A program made the translations under genes and the position numbers. A stretch of 64,000 nucleotides of DNA from NCBI GenBank assembly GCA_050747525.1, contig JBOGOC010000061.1, forward strand, positions 1 through 64,000, read 5' to 3'. The notes under the pieces were generated by a model. That model had not been told where the DNA came from and did not search any database. It worked only from the letters and a program-made list of their open reading frames with translations. This stretch comes from JBOGOC01 sp050747525. Lineage in GTDB: Bacteria > Acidobacteriota > Polarisedimenticolia > JACPZX01 > DASXTC01. Below, in pieces: positions 8,318 through 15,273 of this stretch. The first letter of the stretch is position 1. Each line of letters opens with the position of its first letter.

Positions 8318-8594
8318 GTAGGCCGGCTCCTTCGGATTTGACCCTAAAGCCATCCTCACCAAACTGCCGTGTCAGCAGGGCCGTGAAGATCCGGACGAGG
8401 TCACGCCCCACCTCGGTCTCCGCCTGGACGGTGCAAGTCCGCTCATCCCTGTCGAGGTGGAAGTTGGCCTCGAGCTGCACCCTGGTACGGCCGTGGAGAC
8501 CTTCCGACGCCATCAGCGACAGCACGAGGGAGTCATGCACCTCGTCGAGTTCGACCCTCGGTCCGAACCGGAACTGGAATGAGGTTTCTCCCAC
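8310..8594 (-). CDS. Small hypothetical protein (94 aa) upstream of prim-pol
   Basis: Encodes 94 residues beginning MGETSFQFRFGPRVELDEVH. The pattern of alternating hydrophobic and charged residues suggests a beta-sheet fold; no cysteines, signal or membrane segment. It overlaps the prim-pol start by 8 bases and is presumably co-transcribed with it and with the sigma-like gene 73 bases upstream. It could be an accessory replication factor, on position alone. No family recognised. Confidence 0.55.
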   Translation of the reverse strand: MGETSFQFRFGPRVELDEVHDSLVLSLMASEGLHGRTRVQLEANFHLDRDERTCTVQAETEVGRDLVRIFTALLTRQFGEDGFRVKSEGAGLHA

Positions 8595-8667
8595 GCGCGC
8601 CCTCGCAGTCTGGCTCTACCCAGTAACTTACTGAGTCGACCTCCGAAACGTCGGCTCACCCTTCCAG

Positions 8668-9240
8668 TCACCGATGGATGCCGTTCTCACGAAAGTGGGA
8701 CCGTATCTCCGCGATCCGCTCGTACAGGGTGCTTCGAGGGATGCCCGTACGCTTGGAGACCTCGCTGACGCGCTCGACCATGAGCGACTTCGCGAGGTCG
8801 CGCTGTCCCGGTTGCATTCGGTCCAGCGCCCGGTTGAGATCCACTCGAAGGTTTGTGTCTGCGTCAAAGCCTCGATTGGCGGGCGACGTTAGAGCCAGGT
8901 AGCCCTGAAGGTCGAAGGAATCGCTGCCATGCTGGGTCTCGGAGAAGCCCTCGTCGAGGGATGCCGCCTCGCACCAACGTGCACGACGCTGGGCGGTCGC
9001 TTTCTGAAGTAGAGCGGCCGCCTTTCTCTGGATGACCGTCCTGGCGAACGTGCTCCACCTTCCCTTCCCAGGGTCATGGAGTGTTCGTTGACGCAACAGG
9101 TGCAACCGAAGATCCTGCTCGAGGTCCTCAGCTTCGTGGGCAGGCAGACCGGCGGCCGTGCAGATGAATCTGGCGCGGTTCCGGATATAGGAGTCACAGA
9201 AGCGATCGAACAGCGGAGCGGCGTGGCTTGCTTTGCCCAT
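8668..9240 (-). CDS. Sigma-70 (ECF-like) factor of the mobile element
   Basis: The 190-residue protein has the two domains of an extracytoplasmic-function-type sigma factor. Region 2 (FDRFCDSYIRNRARF through EAEDLEQDLRLHLLRQ and GKGRWSTFARTVIQRK) should bind the -10 element. A C-terminal HTH (VSEVSKRTGIPRSTLYERI) corresponds to region 4. The spacer between them is longer than in minimal ECFs. No anti-sigma gene is adjacent. In an element with a terminase, such a factor would plausibly switch host polymerase to late or replication promoters; this is inference. The ATG at 9240 is the only good start. Confidence 0.72.
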   Translation of the reverse strand: MGKASHAAPLFDRFCDSYIRNRARFICTAAGLPAHEAEDLEQDLRLHLLRQRTLHDPGKGRWSTFARTVIQRKAAALLQKATAQRRARWCEAASLDEGFSETQHGSDSFDLQGYLALTSPANRGFDADTNLRVDLNRALDRMQPGQRDLAKSLMVERVSEVSKRTGIPRSTLYERIAEIRSHFRENGIHR

Positions 9241-9272
9241 CTTGTCTCCCCCTGGCCGGGGGAGGTCTCGAG

Positions 9273-9337
9273 GTGGGCGTCACGCCGTGCAGCAACCGTC
9301 GGGGGAAGGGCCGTCGTGTGCGTCGGTTGACGCCCAC
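9273..9337. promoter_or_regulatory. 10-bp inverted repeat upstream of the sigma-like gene
   Basis: GTGGGCGTCA (9273-9282) and its exact complement (9328-9337) are separated by 45 bases, between two leftward genes. The spacing is too wide for a simple terminator. It may be a looped operator controlling the sigma-like gene. Confidence 0.35.
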
Positions 9338-9387
9338 AACGACCTCCGCCCTTGACGGCCAGTCGCTGTCTGGCAAACGAGTTCTGG

Positions 9388-9708
9388 TTACGAGCCTCCG
9401 TGGTGCCTCAGAATCACGCGGTGCGGCAAACCCGCCTGCACGACCAGTCGGTCGATGGTGTCGTCCCTCATCTGGTCGAGAAGCTGGAACAGATCGCTAA
9501 CGGCGCCGCGCAGAGCGAAGTCTGCGAGGTCGCGCGCTGGATGAGGGCCTCTAGGCTTGCCGAGGGCGATATCGCGGACGATGGTCGGGGGAGGCCTTAG
9601 AACCGGTTCTCCATCGTGGATCCTGAGTCCCTCGATGGAGCCGAAGTGTATGTCCTGCAGAAGAGCAATCAGTTCTTGGCGCTGGAGCGATACCTGTGAC
9701 TTGCGCAC
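9388..9708 (-). CDS. Hypothetical protein (106 aa)
   Basis: Encodes 106 residues starting MRKSQVSLQRQELIALLQDI. A conserved-looking core, FGSIEGLRIHDGEPVL, is followed by a proline run and a C-terminal helix. The GTG start is supported by GGGAGGA about 8 bases before it. No family recognised, although the IxFGxIEGLxIxDGEP core looks like a real small domain rather than random coding. The four phased 11-bp repeats about 100-145 bases upstream probably regulate this gene. Confidence 0.6.
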   Translation of the reverse strand: MRKSQVSLQRQELIALLQDIHFGSIEGLRIHDGEPVLRPPPTIVRDIALGKPRGPHPARDLADFALRGAVSDLFQLLDQMRDDTIDRLVVQAGLPHRVILRHHGGS

Positions 9709-9740
9709 GGGGCGGTCCTCCCAGCTAGCTAGGGCCGGTC

Positions 9741-9853
9741 CTCGGATCGGTTCATCCGACCGAGACTGGCCATGCGTTGGGAGGGTGATAGATCAACGGG
9801 GTGATTCCGAAACTGGCGAGAACCTCGGATGAACCTCGGATGAAACTCGTATC
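9741..9853 (-). promoter_or_regulatory. Regulatory region with 11-bp phased direct repeats
   Basis: On the minus strand the unit CATCCGAGGTT occurs twice in perfect tandem (plus coordinates 9832-9842 and 9821-9831). It is flanked by a unit with 8 of 11 matches (9843-9853) and one with 6 of 11 (9810-9820). A near-palindrome bounded by CTCGG/CCGAG lies at 9741-9764 and contains the same CTCGGAT core. Direct repeats with an 11-bp period are the classic layout bound by OmpR/PhoB-type winged helices, and the gene just upstream encodes such a domain. Confidence 0.6.
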
Positions 9854-9883
9854 GTACGGCCACACCGAGGGGTGGCGGCGAGA

Positions 9884-10909
9884 TTAGAGGATGGCGATCT
9901 TCTGGGAGGGAAGTTCCATCCGGTACCCCACATTGCGTCGGGAGGGAAAGAGCCGTTGGGCTCTCGTGGAGCTCATTGCGGGACTCGTGAGATAGGCGCG
10001 CCGTAGGCGGTTCATTGCATCATCGATGCGGTAGCGGCGCGGGAAGTCTCCTTTCTTCACGTCTTCAGGCCAGAGGGCATCTTCCAGATCGACACGCTTG
10101 ACCCATCCAGAACCCTGACTGGCCCGCTCAGCCAGCACGAGGTTTAGCTTGAAAAGAAGAGCGGGAAGATGAAGCTCCTTTCGCTTGTAGAGCACTCGGT
10201 GAGCGGTGGTATCGATGACCAGGTCGCGAGTGCGCGCCGCTTGGTTAATACTCATCGACTGCCGCGCTGGGCGCTGACTTGAAGTCGCTGGACGCGAGGA
10301 GAACCGCCTCATCCGGGCAACCATCTCGTTCAGCAATCTCTGAAGCCCTTGCTCAAGTTCGTACGTGGTGGTCTCTCCCGGAGTGATGAGACGCAAGACA
10401 CGCTCTTCCGCCAGACACTCCTGAAGCGCTCTACTCAGTGCCAGCCGCGAATACTCACTTGCCAGCCACCCCCATGCGATAGGAAGCACAAGGCATTTCG
10501 GTCGAGCGGGGAACGTCCAGAAGATGAAGGCAGGGAGCTGGGAACGGCTGACACCAAAATATTCCCTGAACACTTCCATCTCACGCAGGACATGGTTCAG
10601 TTCGCTGCCCCTGGATTGAACGAGCTTCTCGTAACGAAGGGCTCCAGCCTCATCGCGGCGGAGGAGTTCGGGACCACATAATCGCTCGTAGACTTCGCCA
10701 CGTTCGCGCGGGTTGCCGACCTGGTGGCCGTAGATGGCCCTGCCCCAGGCCTTGTCGAGCGATGTGAGACGCTGGTGTGCGAACTCACCCAATGGAAGGC
10801 TATCTGCGTCGAAGAGGGCGACGGCCATCACCCAGGGTGGGCCTTCCGCGACTCTTGGAACCGGCGGGTTCTCAGAGCCGGCTGGAGATGAAGGGACACG
10901 AACTCTCAT
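9884..10909 (-). CDS. Regulator with C-terminal OmpR/PhoB-type winged helix
   Basis: A 341-residue protein without a receiver domain. The N-terminal 220 residues are of unknown type, with an aromatic-rich stretch (FIFWTFPARP, LPIAWGWLASEY). Residues about 225-335 have the trans_reg_C pattern: a strand pair (VIDTTAHRVLYKRKELHLPA), helices, and a final NVGYRMEL hairpin matching the GxGYxL ending of OmpR-family DNA-binding domains. It likely binds the phased repeats 30-75 bases beyond its own stop. The N-terminus is uncertain: the ATG at 10909 has only a weak ribosome site, and an ATG at 10828 is an alternative. SARP-like or toxR-like architectures are possible. Confidence 0.62.
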   Translation of the reverse strand: MRVRVPSSPAGSENPPVPRVAEGPPWVMAVALFDADSLPLGEFAHQRLTSLDKAWGRAIYGHQVGNPRERGEVYERLCGPELLRRDEAGALRYEKLVQSRGSELNHVLREMEVFREYFGVSRSQLPAFIFWTFPARPKCLVLPIAWGWLASEYSRLALSRALQECLAEERVLRLITPGETTTYELEQGLQRLLNEMVARMRRFSSRPATSSQRPARQSMSINQAARTRDLVIDTTAHRVLYKRKELHLPALLFKLNLVLAERASQGSGWVKRVDLEDALWPEDVKKGDFPRRYRIDDAMNRLRRAYLTSPAMSSTRAQRLFPSRRNVGYRMELPSQKIAIL

Positions 10910-10938
10910 GTTTCTCAGTGTCGCGGCAGGGATGAGGC

Positions 10939-11142
10939 TTACTTTTCGACCTTCTCGCCAGTCTGTTCAGCAGTAGCCGATGGATTCTGGGGGATGAGAT
11001 CGATCGGCTTCAGGGCGATGATCTCGGACGCCGTCGGCGATGAGCCGTAACCCTCCTGCAAGGGTGCGCCCGGCTTCACGGTCGTGATCGGTTGATCCGC
11101 CGACGCACGCAGTCCAGATAGCAAACTGCCCAGATTCTTCAT
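10939..11142 (-). CDS. Small hypothetical protein (67 aa)
   Basis: Encodes 67 residues starting MKNLGSLLSGLRASADQPIT, polar and proline-containing, ending in EQTGEKVEK, probably mostly disordered. A strong GGGAGGA lies 6-7 bases before the ATG at 11142, which is why I prefer it to an ATG at 11178. It precedes the winged-helix gene by 29 bases and may be an adaptor, excisionase or peptide signal. None of these is shown. No cysteine pattern of a known peptide class. Confidence 0.5.
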   Translation of the reverse strand: MKNLGSLLSGLRASADQPITTVKPGAPLQEGYGSSPTASEIIALKPIDLIPQNPSATAEQTGEKVEK

Positions 11143-11343
11143 TCTTGTCCTCCCTCGGACAATCTCGCCTGTCGTCATATGCGGGGCGATTGCAGGGTAC
11201 CATCGTGCAGACGACCTGTCGACGTTTTCTAGACGAGATCAGTAAATAGTCCCCATAGGGTGCTTTTCGGGTAGCAGTTCCATCCCCCGGTGATTAACCG
11301 GCCCAGCGGCGGAGGCGAGTCACGGGTAGCCTGAGGACCCATT
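11143..11343. promoter_or_regulatory. Divergent intergenic region
   Basis: This 200-base gap separates leftward and rightward genes and should hold two promoters. It is more AT-rich than its surroundings around 11220-11270 and contains a small palindrome, CCGGT-GATTA-ACCGG, at 11287-11301. I found no convincing -35/-10 pair by eye. Confidence 0.35.
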
Positions 11344-11487
11344 GTGCGCTGCCAGAGATCGCCAGATCCTTCGCCCGATCCCCACGTCTCTGAAAGATCA
11401 AGGGAGGCCCTCCGCCTCCTCGCCCGCCTGTTGGCCCGCGTCTATATGGCCGAGCAGAACCAACCGTCCGGCGGGGTCGCTAGCTAG
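11344..11487 (+). CDS. Short ORF, possible 47-aa phage protein
   Basis: A GTG preceded by GAGGA at a 6-base distance opens a 47-codon frame. The product has an N-terminal polar part (RCQRSPDPSPDPHVSE) and then an amphipathic leucine/arginine helix (REALRLLARLLARVYMAEQ). Tiny helical proteins of this kind are often found near phage integrases. The next gene begins 36 bases later with its own ribosome site. The length makes chance possible, so I give it modest weight. Confidence 0.4.
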   Translation: MRCQRSPDPSPDPHVSERSREALRLLARLLARVYMAEQNQPSGGVAS

Positions 11488-11522
11488 CCCCCAACCGGGC
11501 ATTACCCTTGGAGGAACGACCG

Positions 11523-11948
11523 ATGGCGGGATTATCAATCTCCATCGAACGCATGACCGATGAAGACTTCGACCATGTCCTGGCTACTCTTCTCAACGAC
11601 ATCCCGCCCGACGTCGTGCACATCCGGGAGCTCCATGAGGTGAAGCGGTTCACTCGTCTGGGGGAAGACGGCATCAGACGGGCGACCGATGACGCCTCCC
11701 TGCGGGTGAGGATGGCGTTCCCGAAAGTGCGGACCAGCTCGACCCACACGCCTTGGCCCGACGAGTCGCGGTTTCTCGCACGAGCGCCTTGGGGCCACTG
11801 CTCAGTCAGGTTCGACGATTGGGACGTAGCAGCGGATAAGGACGGGTACGCCTTTGTTACGGATGCCGAGTTCCTCGTTCTCCAGGAGTTCTGCTGGCAC
11901 AGGGTGTCAGGGGAGCAGGCACGCATGCTGGGACAAAGGCCGGAGTGA
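11523..11948 (+). CDS. Hypothetical protein (141 aa) upstream of the integrase
   Basis: Encodes 141 residues starting MAGLSISIERMTDEDFDHVL. The protein is acidic and mixed alpha/beta, with no cysteine cluster except single residues near HCS and FCWH. The ATG at 11523 has GGAGGA 9 bases before it; an earlier in-frame start at 11508 lies inside that ribosome site and is unlikely. It is 159 bases upstream of the serine integrase in the same direction. A recombination directionality factor would be expected near an integrase, but nothing in the sequence shows this is one. Confidence 0.6.
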   Translation: MAGLSISIERMTDEDFDHVLATLLNDIPPDVVHIRELHEVKRFTRLGEDGIRRATDDASLRVRMAFPKVRTSSTHTPWPDESRFLARAPWGHCSVRFDDWDVAADKDGYAFVTDAEFLVLQEFCWHRVSGEQARMLGQRPE

Positions 11949-12107
11949 TCCCCGTTCGGTGCGCTGACCCCGCTTGCATCCGTCCGGCTCACCGGGACCG
12001 GCTCTGCTGGTGGTGCTGGACGCACCGGCAAGCCATCCGCGACACCAGCCTTGACTTGGCCGCGCCTTCCGAGCCCTTGTTGGACTGTGACGAGGCCCGC
12101 GAATCCG

Positions 12108-13985
12108 ATGAAACCCGCGCCTGACAAGCTGCCCGACGGGCGCCCCTGCGTGCTGTATTTGCGGCGCAGCACCGACCGCCAGGAACAGTCCATCGACGAC
12201 CAGCGCTCCTACCTTCAGCGCTTCGCCACCGAGAACGACTTTGAGATCGTCGACGAATTCGTGGACGACGGCATCTCCGGCACCAACGCCGACGCCCGGG
12301 GCGGCTTCCAGCGCATGATCCGAGAAGCACAGGGCAAGGCCCGGTTCCGGGCGATCCTCGTCTACGACATCAAGCGCTTCTCCCGTGGCGACGTGGACGA
12401 GGCGGGCTACTACAGGCACCTCCTGCGCCAGCGCAACATCGACGTCGTCTACGCCACCGAGAACTTCGGCGACGACTTCACCAGCGAACTCATCCGCCCG
12501 ATGCGTCAGTGGCAGGCACGACAGGAATCCGTTGACCTGAGCCGGCTCACCGCCCGCGGCCAGATGTCGTCCGTGCAGGCCGGCTCCTACTTCGGCTCCA
12601 CGGCCCCCTGGGCGTACGACTACATGTACTCAACCTCCCGCGGCGAGCCGTTCCACATCGTCCGCTACCTGCCCGCCGGCGAGAAGGATGTCCTCTCCCC
12701 CGACGGCACCTTCACGTTCAGGGTCCCCTATGGCGAGCGGCCCCCCAGGATGGACAACGACTCGGTCCGGCTCGTGCTCAGCCTTCCCGAACGGGTCGAA
12801 ACCGTCCGGAACATCTTCGACTGGTGCGTCAACGAAGGACTCGGCGGCCGGGCAATCGCCAACCGGCTCAACCGCGTGGGGATCACTTCCCCCAGGAGCG
12901 GCTGGTGGGGGAACCGCTTCTACCACGGCAAGTGGAACGTCAGTTCGGTGGCCCACATCCTCAGACGCCCGGTCTACACGGGCGACACGGTGTGGAACCG
13001 GGTCACCCAGGGCAAGTTCCACAGGATCGTGGATGGTCGTTCAGTAGCCCGGACCCGCCAGAAATCGGGCCGGTCGGAGAAGAATTCCCGCGAGGATTGG
13101 ATCGTCGCGGCCGACACCCATCCGGCCATCGTCTCACGCGAGGTGTTCGCCGCCGCGCAGAGGATTCTCGACGGCCGCCGAGAGGTCTCCACCTTCAAGA
13201 AACGGCTGTCCGGGCGCGCCCGGAGCTCCAACTACCTGCTGTCGCGCCTCATCACCTGCGAGTTGTGCGGGCATCACCTTTCAGGCTGGACCCACAAGAT
13301 CCGCCGCAAGACCACCTCCCCGCCCGCCGACCGGCCGCAGTACTACCTCTGTCAGGGCTATCTCGCTAAGGGCAACTCCGTGTGCCGTCGGGCCGCCTTC
13401 GAGAAGGAGCCTCTCGAGGCGTTCGTCATCGAGCAGGTCAGGCGCCGGCTCATGCAACTGCTCGATGGCTCGGGCATGGCGGATTTGCGCCGATACGTCC
13501 GCGAGGAGCTTGAACAGGCGATCGGCACGCCCGGCACCGACCTGAAGGCCGTCGAAGAAGAGATGTCCCGGGTTGCGGCCGATATCGACCGGCTGATCGA
13601 CAGCATCACGCCGGTCAACAAGGACCTCATCGACGAGCGGCTGGTCCAGCTCAAGAACCGCCGTCGGCAACTTGAAGATCGCCGCGAGGAACTCAGCCTA
13701 CGCGCCGAACGGAAGGTGGATCTGGAGGCCGCCACGAACGCCGCGCTGGCCTACCTGACGCGCTTCAGAGAGGTCCTCGCCACCGGGACCTTCCTCGAGC
13801 AGAAGGAGTTCCTCAGCGCCTTCGTCGAACGAATCACGCTGCACCCGGTCAAGAAGAGCGGGACGCTGAAGATCCGGGACATGGTCGCGGCGTCTTTTTG
13901 TATCAGTGGGTGGAACCGCATGCGCCTCTACCGAAGCCTGCGCCGGTATGGCATCCCCTACGATTCCGGAAGAGATCGGCGCTGA
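12108..13985 (+). CDS. Large serine recombinase (integrase)
   Basis: Catalyses site-specific integration through a double-strand break with a 5' phosphoserine link. In this 625-residue protein, YLRRSTDRQ contains the nucleophile Ser21, and DIKRFSR (about 87-93) contributes the conserved arginines. A recombinase domain follows (NRVGITSPRSGWWG, VAHILRRPVYTG). Next are a zinc ribbon with CELC at 384-387 and a second cysteine pair near 415-426, then a coiled coil (about 475-545) that mediates synapsis. Long length and these domains place it with phage integrases rather than resolvases or invertases. I chose the ATG at 12108 so that the catalytic domain starts normally; no strong ribosome site is visible. 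It is the last gene of the element, as expected beside attP. Confidence 0.92.
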   Translation: MKPAPDKLPDGRPCVLYLRRSTDRQEQSIDDQRSYLQRFATENDFEIVDEFVDDGISGTNADARGGFQRMIREAQGKARFRAILVYDIKRFSRGDVDEAGYYRHLLRQRNIDVVYATENFGDDFTSELIRPMRQWQARQESVDLSRLTARGQMSSVQAGSYFGSTAPWAYDYMYSTSRGEPFHIVRYLPAGEKDVLSPDGTFTFRVPYGERPPRMDNDSVRLVLSLPERVETVRNIFDWCVNEGLGGRAIANRLNRVGITSPRSGWWGNRFYHGKWNVSSVAHILRRPVYTGDTVWNRVTQGKFHRIVDGRSVARTRQKSGRSEKNSREDWIVAADTHPAIVSREVFAAAQRILDGRREVSTFKKRLSGRARSSNYLLSRLITCELCGHHLSGWTHKIRRKTTSPPADRPQYYLCQGYLAKGNSVCRRAAFEKEPLEAFVIEQVRRRLMQLLDGSGMADLRRYVREELEQAIGTPGTDLKAVEEEMSRVAADIDRLIDSITPVNKDLIDERLVQLKNRRRQLEDRREELSLRAERKVDLEAATNAALAYLTRFREVLATGTFLEQKEFLSAFVERITLHPVKKSGTLKIRDMVAASFCISGWNRMRLYRSLRRYGIPYDSGRDRR

Positions 13986-14003
13986 GATCCACGCCGCGCG
14001 TGA

Positions 14004-14017
14004 TTTCCGTCCGGAAA
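14004..14017. other. Candidate attachment-site core
   Basis: TTTCCG-TC-CGGAAA is a 6-bp inverted repeat around a two-base, non-palindromic centre. It lies 18 bases after the integrase stop and 4 bases before the -35 box of the host HU promoter. Large serine integrases cut across a central dinucleotide inside an imperfect inverted repeat, and phage att sites lie next to the integrase gene. Sequence beyond these 14 bases shows little symmetry, so it may equally be an operator of the HU promoter. Confidence 0.35.
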
Positions 14018-14021
14018 CGTC

Positions 14022-14051
14022 TTGACACCTTCTTCGTTGCGGATGTATAAA
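14022..14051 (+). promoter_or_regulatory. Promoter of the HU gene
   Basis: TTGACA (perfect -35) and TATAAA (-10, one mismatch) are 18 bases apart. Transcription would start near 14058, giving a leader of about 80 bases before the HU start. Confidence 0.75.
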
Positions 14052-14140
14052 CCTGCGCCCTGCCTTGATCTGGTTGTGCTGTTTGTCGTCGCACGTGTCG
14101 TTTTCGGGGGTGAACGGGGTTTGGACATGGGAGGCGCTTG

Positions 14141-14413
14141 ATGAACAAAGCGGACCTGATCGCGAAGCTTTCCAAGGATGCAGGCATCACCAAGGAGAAG
14201 GCCAACCTGGCCATCGATTCCCTGGTGGACGGAGTGACCAAGGGACTCAAGAAGGGCAGCCGCGTGACCCTGGTGGGGTTCGGCACCTTCTACTCCAGCA
14301 AGCGTAAGGCGCGCGTGGGGCGCAATCCCCAGACCGGCGAGACCATCCAGATCAAGGCCAAGAAGGTCGCCCGCTTCAAGCCCGGCAAGGAGCTCGAAGG
14401 CGCCATCAAGTAG
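14141..14413 (+). CDS. hup: HU/IHF-family DNA-bending protein
   Basis: A nucleoid protein that bends DNA as a dimer. The 90 residues match the family throughout: MNKADLIAKLSKDAG at the N-terminal helices, VTLVGFGTF at the saddle, and the arm motif ARVGRNPQTGETIQIKA with the intercalating proline in RNPQTG. I prefer the ATG at 14141 with GGGAGG six bases upstream; a TTG directly before it is in frame but redundant. It is the first host gene to the right of the mobile element and stands alone with its own promoter and a terminator-like hairpin. Confidence 0.95.
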   Translation: MNKADLIAKLSKDAGITKEKANLAIDSLVDGVTKGLKKGSRVTLVGFGTFYSSKRKARVGRNPQTGETIQIKAKKVARFKPGKELEGAIK

Positions 14414-14423
14414 GGCAGTTTCC

Positions 14424-14459
14424 GCCAGGGTGGCCGTGCCCGGCCCGCGCCACCCTGGC
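14424..14459 (+). terminator. Hairpin after the HU gene
   Basis: GCCAGGGTGGC and its exact complement (11 bp) enclose a 14-base GC-rich loop, 10 bases after the HU stop. There is no T-run, so it would be an atypical terminator or a 3'-end stabiliser. Confidence 0.5.
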
Positions 14460-14511
14460 AGCCCACGGCCGACCCCCCTCCCCCCCAAAGTCCCCCTCCT
14501 TATTAAGGGGG

Positions 14512-14540
14512 TTGACCGAACCCCCCCATCGCCGTATCTA
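14512..14540 (+). promoter_or_regulatory. Promoter of the secreted protein-metalloprotease unit
   Basis: TTGACC and TATCTA lie 17 bases apart, about 75 bases before the ATG at 14614. A C5/G5 palindrome with a TTATTAA centre (14492-14511) abuts the -35 box and could be an operator. Confidence 0.5.
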
Positions 14541-14613
14541 GGTCTCACATCTACTAGTATGTCTCGGCTATGGAGCCCTGCCGGCCCAACTGCCACCCCT
14601 ACTGGAGGTTTTC

Positions 14614-15273
14614 ATGACGAACAGAAGGCGCATCGGGACGGTCTTACGCGTCCCGCTGGCCGCCCTCGTGCTGGCCGTGGCCGCGCTTCCCGCGGACGCC
14701 ACCACCCTTCGCCGGATGGACCTGAGCGAGCTGGTGACGCGCGCCGAGCGCATCGTGCACGCCAGGGCGGTGGACAAGAACGTCCACTGGGATGCCTCGG
14801 GAACCCAGATCTACACCGACACCACCTTCGAGGTGATCGACGAGGCCAAGGGGAAGGGCCCGCGCCGGTTCACCGTGAGCCTGCTGGGAGGCGTCATGGG
14901 CGGCGTCGAGATGCGCGAAGAGGGGACCCCGCTGTTCAAGCAGGGCGAAGAGGTGGTCCTGTTCACCAGCCCGCTCCCCAGCGGCAAGAAGGCCCTGGTG
15001 GGGTTCAGCCAGGGAGCGATGCGCATCGCCGACGACCCGGCCACCGGCCACCGGATGGTGGTCGCCGACGTGCCGGCGGGCGTCACCTTCATGGAGCAGA
15101 CGGTGCAGGGGCTCAGGCCCGTCCGCCCCGTCAGCCAGCGCGCCCGCCTCGACCAGTTCATGGAAAAGGTGCGCAAGGCCGCTTCCGGTGAGATTGAGAT
15201 CCGCCCGCTGGTCAGCCCCAGGATCAGGCATCCCAAGGCCGTGACGGCGGTGACGCCGGAGGAAAAGCCATGA
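14614..15273 (+). CDS. Secreted hypothetical protein paired with the metalloprotease
   Basis: A 219-residue exported protein. Residues 1-29 form a signal peptide (basic RRRIG, hydrophobic core LAALVLAVAAL, cleavage near ADA-TT). The mature part is beta-rich (FTVSLLGGVMGGVEM, EEVVLFTSPLPSG) with a helical tail (ARLDQFMEKVRKA). TGGAGG lies 7 bases before the ATG. Its stop overlaps the metalloprotease start (ATGA), so the two are translated together. An inhibitor, chaperone or binding partner of the protease is a reasonable inference, but I know no defined family for it. Confidence 0.7.
   Translation: MTNRRRIGTVLRVPLAALVLAVAALPADATTLRRMDLSELVTRAERIVHARAVDKNVHWDASGTQIYTDTTFEVIDEAKGKGPRRFTVSLLGGVMGGVEMREEGTPLFKQGEEVVLFTSPLPSGKKALVGFSQGAMRIADDPATGHRMVVADVPAGVTFMEQTVQGLRPVRPVSQRARLDQFMEKVRKAASGEIEIRPLVSPRIRHPKAVTAVTPEEKP

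Noticed and set aside
10860..10915. tRNA-like tail near the regulator start (RVRVPSSP translation)
   Set aside because: The T-arm cannot pair, and no acceptor stem or anticodon arm is found upstream.
14492..14511. C5/G5 palindrome with TTATTAA centre as an insertion-sequence end
   Set aside because: No transposase or second end is nearby; kept only as a possible operator or chance palindrome.
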